Assembly: GCA_027577595.1 (NCBI GenBank)
Contig: JANBRJ010000054.1
Location: forward strand, 46,663-110,662
Reading direction: 5' to 3'
DNA: 64,000 nt
Source of the DNA: Coemansia sp. RSA 487
Lineage: Eukaryota > Kickxellomycota > Kickxellomycetes > Kickxellales > Kickxellaceae
Shown: one piece after another, positions 59,039-64,000 of the stretch
Numbering within the stretch: position 1 is the first letter of the stretch
Layout: every line of letters starts with the position of its first letter
Notes under the pieces: generated by a model
What the model was told of the DNA's origin: nothing
The model's input: only the letters and a program-made list of their open reading frames with translations
Databases searched by the model: none
Position numbers and translations under genes: made by a program

Positions 59039-60683
59039 TCAAGCGTCATAGGTGGATGCATGGACGTTTCCGCCGCGTCCGGTCCAGTTGGTGTGGATAT
59101 AGCTTCCAGGGTTGCTTTCCAGCTCATAGGTGTGTGCACCAAAGTAATCGCGCTGGGCCTGGAGCATGTTTGCCGGAAGACGAGCGGTGCGGTAGCCATC
59201 ATAGAAGGACAGCGCGGTGCTGAGTGCAGGGACCGGGATACCAAGCAACATCGCCGTGCTAGTGGCGCTGCGCCATCCAGGCTGAGCAGTGGCGGTAGCC
59301 TTCTGGAAGAAGGGGTCGAAAAGTAGGCTCTCTAGGCTCTTGTTGCTGTCGAATGCATCCTTGATGTCGCCCAGGAAGGCAGAGCGGATGATGCAGCCGC
59401 CACGCCACATCAATGCGATTGACCCGTAGTTGAGGTTCCAATTGTAGTTGCTTGAGGCCTCGCGCATCAGCATGAAGCCCTGCGCATATGAGATGATCTT
59501 GGATGCGTACATGGCCTGCTCGAGGTCCTTGATCAGCTTGGCCTTGTCCCCAGTGTATTTGCTATCGGTTGGACCAGCAAGGATCTTGGATGCGCGCACG
59601 CGCTCGTCCTTGATGGACGACAGGCAGCGTGCAAACACGGCTTCGCCGATGAGGGTGACCGGCATTCCATAGTCGAGTGCAGCAATTGCAGTCCATTTTC
59701 CAGTTCCCTTCTGGCCGGCGGAATCGCGGATCTTTTCAAGCAGATGCTGGCCATCGGTGTCCTTGTAACGCAGGATATCGGTGGTGATCTCGATCAGGAA
59801 TGAGTTCAGAACACCCTTGTTCCACTCTGAAAATATGTCGCCTTGTTCGTCGTCGTTGAGGCCAACACCATCGCGGAGGATCTGATAGACTTCAGAGATG
59901 AGCTGCATGTCGCCGTACTCGATGCCATTGTGGACCATCTTGACAAAGTGGCCGGCACCCCCGTCACCGACCCAGTCGCAGCACGGCGCACCGTCAGGTG
60001 CCTTGGCAGCGATCGCCTGGAAGATGGGCTTGAGATGAGGCCATGCCTCGGGGTTGCCGCCAGGCATAAGGCTAGGGCCATAGCGGGCACCTTCCTCACC
60101 ACCTGAGACACCACAGCCGACAAACAGAATCTTCTTGGCGGTCAGTTCCTCGTAACGACGCTGGGTATCAGCATAGTTCGAGTTACCACCATCGATGATA
60201 ATATCGCCCTCCTCGAGGTGGGGCAGCAGAGTCTCAATAAACTTGTCCACGGCAGATCCGGCCTTGACGAGGAGCATCATCTTGCGAGGGCGCTTCAGCT
60301 TGGCAACAAACTCCTCGACGGAGTGTGCGCCGACGATCTGTGTGCCCTTGGCCTCGTTCTCGAGGAAATGGTCGACCTTTGAGACAGTGCGGTTGAATGC
60401 ACAGACTTTGAATCCATGATCGTTGATGTTGAGGATCAGGTTCTGGCCCTACATTTAGGAGAAACAGGATCAAACAGCACATTCGTGCCGTTTTTGTCGT
60501 TGCTGGCATAAAGTATTAGATGCATTGTATCGTTATTCACACTAAAAAAACACAGAATATAACCGATCACCAGGGAAGATAGAGGGCAATACACCAGCTA
60601 GCTTATCGCAAAGAGACACTTACCATGACTGCAAGGCCGATAAGACCAAAGTCGGCAACAGCAGTGGTGGCAGATGAAGACAT
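59039..60683 (-). CDS. GND1: 6-phosphogluconate dehydrogenase, two exons
   Basis: Oxidative pentose-phosphate enzyme: 6-phosphogluconate + NADP to ribulose 5-phosphate + CO2 + NADPH. Read as join(59039..60448, 60624..60683) on the complement, 489 residues, the usual fungal length. Exon 1 encodes exactly MSSSATTAVADFGLIGLAVM. The 175-nt phase-0 intron (GTAAGT...GTAG) splits the NADP-binding loop GLAVM-GQNL. Other hallmarks are IIIDGGNSNYADTQRR, FVGCGVSGGEEGARYGPSLMPGG and KMVHNGIEYGDMQL, with the catalytic Lys in the last. LNYGSIALMWRGGCIIRS is in the C-terminal domain. It ends with the short tail GNVHASTYDA, and TAL1 is the next gene upstream. Confidence 0.95.
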
Positions 60684-61383
60684 GGCTGGTATAATGAACA
60701 GACAAACAGGGTCGGGTTTTTGACAAACAGGTCAGAGGGTCCTTATAGAGGAGAAAGAAGAAGCGCTAAAGCGTCAAGATAAAAATGAAACAATTTTTTA
60801 TTGTTACGAGCAAAAAGAGGAAAGAAAAGAAAGGAAAAGAAAGAAAAAGAAAGAAAAGAGTCTAGAATTCGCAAGCGATAGTGACGCTGATAGATTGTGA
60901 TTACTGTACCAGAAGTTTGTGGTGTAAGTTGTATCTGTCGGATCGATTGTACACAGCCACTGCGCTTTCTCAGGGTGACCAAAAGCTGCCTCTTTATCAG
61001 CTTTTTTGGAGCAAGAGAACCTTCTTGTTTGGCTCCTGAGAGGGACATTGCTGACAATTCAAAACACAGCTCCATTCGCCCTAGTCCTGATTTCTAAGCA
61101 AAGGCTAATAAACTTCCTATTCGCTGCTTGCTATCGTGTTATCTCTACTTTCATTTCCATGACAGCCGGCGAAAATAGGCCAATGGCCAATGCACACATT
61201 TACTTTGTCTTCAGTCGTGTTTTGTTGATACCAGTTGCTTTCAGCACCTGGACCATATGATAGGTGGGGCAGATATCTCCCAATCGTATATTGTGGCAAA
61301 ACACTGCTAATGAGTCAGCGGCTTCATCAACTCTGAAAAAAAAAACAGTTAAAGGAAAGAAAGGCAAGGTGGTGAATCCTGCT
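60684..61383. other. Spacer between GND1 and TAL1
   Basis: 700 bp: GND1 promoter (purine-rich stretch 60830-60860) and TAL1 3' flank. Nothing else recognised. Confidence 0.5.
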
Positions 61384-62352
61384 TTAGGCGTTCAGCTTCT
61401 CGCGCAGGATCTTGCGAAGCTTGATCGCATCAGCGTTGAACTTGCGGATACCGTCGCTGAGCTTCTCGGTCGCCATCTGGTCCTCGTTGAGCGCCCAGCG
61501 GAAGTTGGTCTCGTCAAAGGATACCTTCTCCAGCGCGCCGGCGGCAGCAGCTGCCTCAGGAGACAGCTTGCGCTGCAGATCGCCAGTTTCCGCCTTGAGT
61601 TCGCCCAAAAGCTGGGGAGAGATGGTGAGGAAATCGCAGCCAGCCAGCTCCTTGATCTCGCCGACGTTGCGGAACGACGCTCCCATGACGATTGTGTTGT
61701 AGCCGTGCTGCTTGTAGTAGTTGTAAATGGTGCTGACGCTCTGGACGCCTGGGTCCTCGTGTGACGCATAGTTCTTACCAGTGCTGGTCTTGTACCAGTC
61801 AAGAATGCGTCCAACGAACGGCGAGATCAGCGTAACGCCGGCCTCGGCAGCGGCTACAGCCTGCGGGAACGAGAACAGAAGCGTCAGGTTGCAGTGGATT
61901 CCGTACTTGGACTCAAGCTCACGCGCAGCCTGGATACCCTCCCAGGTCGACGCGATCTTGATAAGAATACGCTCCTTTTCGATGCCGACGGACTTGTACA
62001 GGTCAATGATCTCGCGGGCCTTGCGGATGTTAGCCTCCTTGTCGAACGAGTAGCGGGCATCAACCTCGGTCGACACGCGGCCAGGCACAATATCCAGGAT
62101 CTTTGAACCAAAGTTGACCAGCAGCTTGTCAAAAGCCTTCTCGATCTGCTCGTCAACGCTGCTAGCCTGTCCCTTAGCCCACTCGACGGCCTCGTCAATG
62201 AGATGGGCATACTGGGCCTTTCCAGAGGCAGCAAGGATCAGTGACGGGTTGGTGGTGGCGTCAGTTGGCTTGTACTGCGCAATGGAGTCAAAGTCGCCAG
62301 TGTCAGACACAACAGTCGTGTAGTTCTTGAGCTGGTCGAGGATTGTAGCCAT
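61384..62352 (-). CDS. TAL1: Transaldolase
   Basis: Non-oxidative pentose-phosphate enzyme transferring a dihydroxyacetone unit from sedoheptulose 7-phosphate to glyceraldehyde 3-phosphate. 322 residues from [12 protein letters not shown]. The Schiff-base lysine is K132 in [11 protein letters not shown]. Other signatures are [11 protein letters not shown] at the N-terminus, [42 protein letters not shown], and [27 protein letters not shown]. Subfamily 1, normal length, no intron. Same strand as GND1. Confidence 0.96.
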   Translation of the reverse strand: MATILDQLKNYTTVVSDTGDFDSIAQYKPTDATTNPSLILAASGKAQYAHLIDEAVEWAKGQASSVDEQIEKAFDKLLVNFGSKILDIVPGRVSTEVDARYSFDKEANIRKAREIIDLYKSVGIEKERILIKIASTWEGIQAARELESKYGIHCNLTLLFSFPQAVAAAEAGVTLISPFVGRILDWYKTSTGKNYASHEDPGVQSVSTIYNYYKQHGYNTIVMGASFRNVGEIKELAGCDFLTISPQLLGELKAETGDLQRKLSPEAAAAAGALEKVSFDETNFRWALNEDQMATEKLSDGIRKFNADAIKLRKILREKLNA

Positions 62353-62860
62353 TTTTGTTTTGATGTGCAAGCTTTTCTAGTATCGGTAAAAAAGTAAAAG
62401 AGGGCAAAAGTGTATTATTTCTGAAGCAAAGGAAAAAAGGAAAAGCGAAAGAGAGGGCCGTTTTGTATCCAATTTATGATTTCGTTTTGTCATCGCAAAT
62501 AACCATCGTCCCCTCCTCCTTTTTCTGCATACATTGTTTTAAAAAACTAGCTGTGTCGAATAAGGGAGATATACGCGTCGAATGGTGAAAGGTTTGCCAG
62601 TAGCAACAATGCATTTTGCGATCCAAGAAAAGTCGTTTGCATTGATTGGCGTTATATATTTGCACTTGGAAGCAAGAGGCGCAAACTGGGCTTTGCGGAG
62701 AAAGCTGCTCGCTACACGCCTATTATTTCATACTAAAATGGATTGGCTTCCCAACCTCTTGTCTGTGCTTTCAACATGATTAGTTAACACTGATCCTAAT
62801 AAAACCTAACAATCTGAAGAAATACCACCACTAGCTTGAACAAGAACAACTAAGCCATGC
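62353..62860. other. TAL1 promoter and flank of transposase remnant
   Basis: About 500 bp; a purine-rich leader next to TAL1, then AT-rich DNA leading into the decayed element. No terminal inverted repeat was recognised. Confidence 0.4.
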
Positions 62861-63406
62861 ACTCTTTGCTAGATGTAGACATGCTGGAAGAAGACTGTCA
62901 CTCGAATAAGGAGCCAGAGAACATTGTTGTACACATGCGCATGTTGATGGATGTTTCACTGAGAAAGCCTCGCCGTTTCTGCTGCCAAAAAGAGAAAAGC
63001 CAATGGCAACGAGATCAGAATTAGTGGGGGTGGCATACGAACAGAGCACTTTCTGGCCTACATCTCAAATGCAATCGATGCACTGGATGCAAAGAACATG
63101 AAAGGCCACTATCTTGTGACGGACAATGCTCCAATACACACGCCATTAGCTATTCGAGACCTAATAGAAAACATGCAATACAAGTGTCTATATCTGCCTT
63201 CATACTCACCCTTTCTAAATCCCATTGAGGAGCTTTGGTTCAAAGTAAAATCGGGTGTTCGCAGAACAGCGCTTACAGCAGACGACAGACTCAGTGATAG
63301 AATATGTGAGGCAGTCAACAAAGTGACAGCATCAGACTGCCAAGACTACATCAGACATTTTATGACATTCTTCTCTCGCTGCAAAGATGGAGAAACAAAT
63401 CTTTAA
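62861..63406 (+). mobile_element. Decayed IS630/Tc1-like DDE transposase remnant
   Basis: The 3' half of a DDE transposase. An upstream piece reads VSLRKP and then shifts frame near 62970 to VSAAKKRKANGNE, GGGIRTEHFLAYISNAIDAL and MKGHYLVTDNAPIHTP (second catalytic Asp). It continues with CLYLPSYSPFLNPIEELWFKVK (third catalytic Glu) to a stop at 63406. The N-terminal half, with the DNA-binding region and the first Asp, is missing or unreadable. This family differs from the remnant at 15.4 kb (YSPFLNPIEELW versus SPDLNPIENLW). Confidence 0.8.
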
Positions 63407-64000
63407 ATCTTCTGTTTTGACAAACAAAGCTTGTACTCAATCCTTTGATTGCTGTGGATAATTTGAAAGCCCCTTCCTTCAGTTAAAATAACCAACGTTC
63501 CTGATTTTCTTTTGTAACTGTGATAACGATTAGGCTCGCGAGTTGCCGAGCCATCATCGCAATATGATTGTCTCATGTCGGAACAATTATATTGTTGGGC
63601 AGCATATATCGTATGCTTCCCAATTATCTGGTTCAATTGTTGTAGTGTTTGTACGGCTATAAAAGCTAGGTTGTGTATGAAAAATAAAGACAAGGAAGTT
63701 TACTTTCATCTGCTTTCTTGGTATTCTTGTGAAAATTATATATCAGTATTGCAAGTGTTCCCAAATAAGCTAAATAATGAAGAGAATGTATACCTGATTA
63801 GGAAAGGCAGCGTGACATTGATGACAACGTTGACCAGTGCTATGTAACGACCAAAGGGCGTTTGTTTTTCCTTTTCACTTTTGTTTCTTCTTGGCTTTCC
63901 TTTGGCATTTTATTTCTACTAGTAACACCAAATACACCTTTCAACGCATATATTATATTAGTTATCTGCTCTTATTTGCTCACCCATCACCAATGGGCAA
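63407..64000. other. AT-rich window end, nothing recognised
   Basis: 594 bp of AT-rich DNA after the transposase remnant. A 90-codon frame at 63575-63847 has no recognisable family and biased composition, so it is not called. Confidence 0.5.

Noticed and set aside
1-64000. CRISPR arrays, rRNA genes, attachment sites or telomeric repeats
   Set aside because: None were seen on either strand; no regular repeat-spacer pattern is present.

Overview
The window is nuclear DNA from a fungus. It carries fungal-type housekeeping genes: MED15, VPS23, YTM1, a YCK-type casein kinase, CBC2, BNA4, NIP1/eIF3c, ERG25, YOS1, GND1 and TAL1. Introns are few and small, with GTAAGT-like donors, and intergenic DNA is AT-rich. 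An EHD-type protein, a CDCA7-like zinc finger and a Fanzor gene together point to an early-diverging lineage (a Kickxellomycotina or Zoopagomycota-like fungus is my guess, not demonstrated).

Layout. 1-14.9 kb: the 3' part of an EHD gene, glutamate decarboxylase, a triple-OB-fold protein resembling RPA1 or shieldin-2, MED15 with long polyglutamine tracts, VPS23/TSG101 (rebuilt here with a 15-residue first exon), a decayed CDCA7-like zinc-finger gene and a MUP1-like amino-acid permease. 15.4-19.3 kb: a mobile-DNA island with a broken Tc1/mariner transposase followed by an intact 2.2-kb Fanzor (eukaryotic TnpB-like, RNA-guided nuclease) reading frame. Directly 3' of the Fanzor stop lie tandem perfect hairpins that are a good candidate for its guide-RNA (omega-RNA) scaffold. 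19.3-29.9 kb: CDT2, a very large RAD5/HLTF/ULS1-type SNF2 ATPase with a RING, a LEA2-like membrane protein, an unrecognised coding-like stretch and YTM1.

31.2-40.8 kb: casein kinase 1 with a 1-kb intron, the cap-binding subunit CBC2, a pair of LITAF-like zinc-ribbon genes and a 29-residue metallothionein. 41-52 kb: a membrane-anchored GH35-like protein whose acid/base glutamate is replaced, kynurenine 3-monooxygenase, a complex I NDUFA7-like subunit and eIF3c. 52-63.4 kb: a CipC/DUF3759-like protein, a mitochondrial carrier, YOS1, ERG25, two neighbouring pentose-phosphate genes (GND1 and TAL1) and a second transposase remnant.

Most genes are independent single-gene transcription units, some sharing divergent promoters. 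The region of greatest interest is the Fanzor island at 15.4-19.3 kb. The next most interesting are the shieldin-2/RPA-like gene at 3.7-5.7 kb and the decayed CDCA7-like gene at 12.1-13.1 kb.
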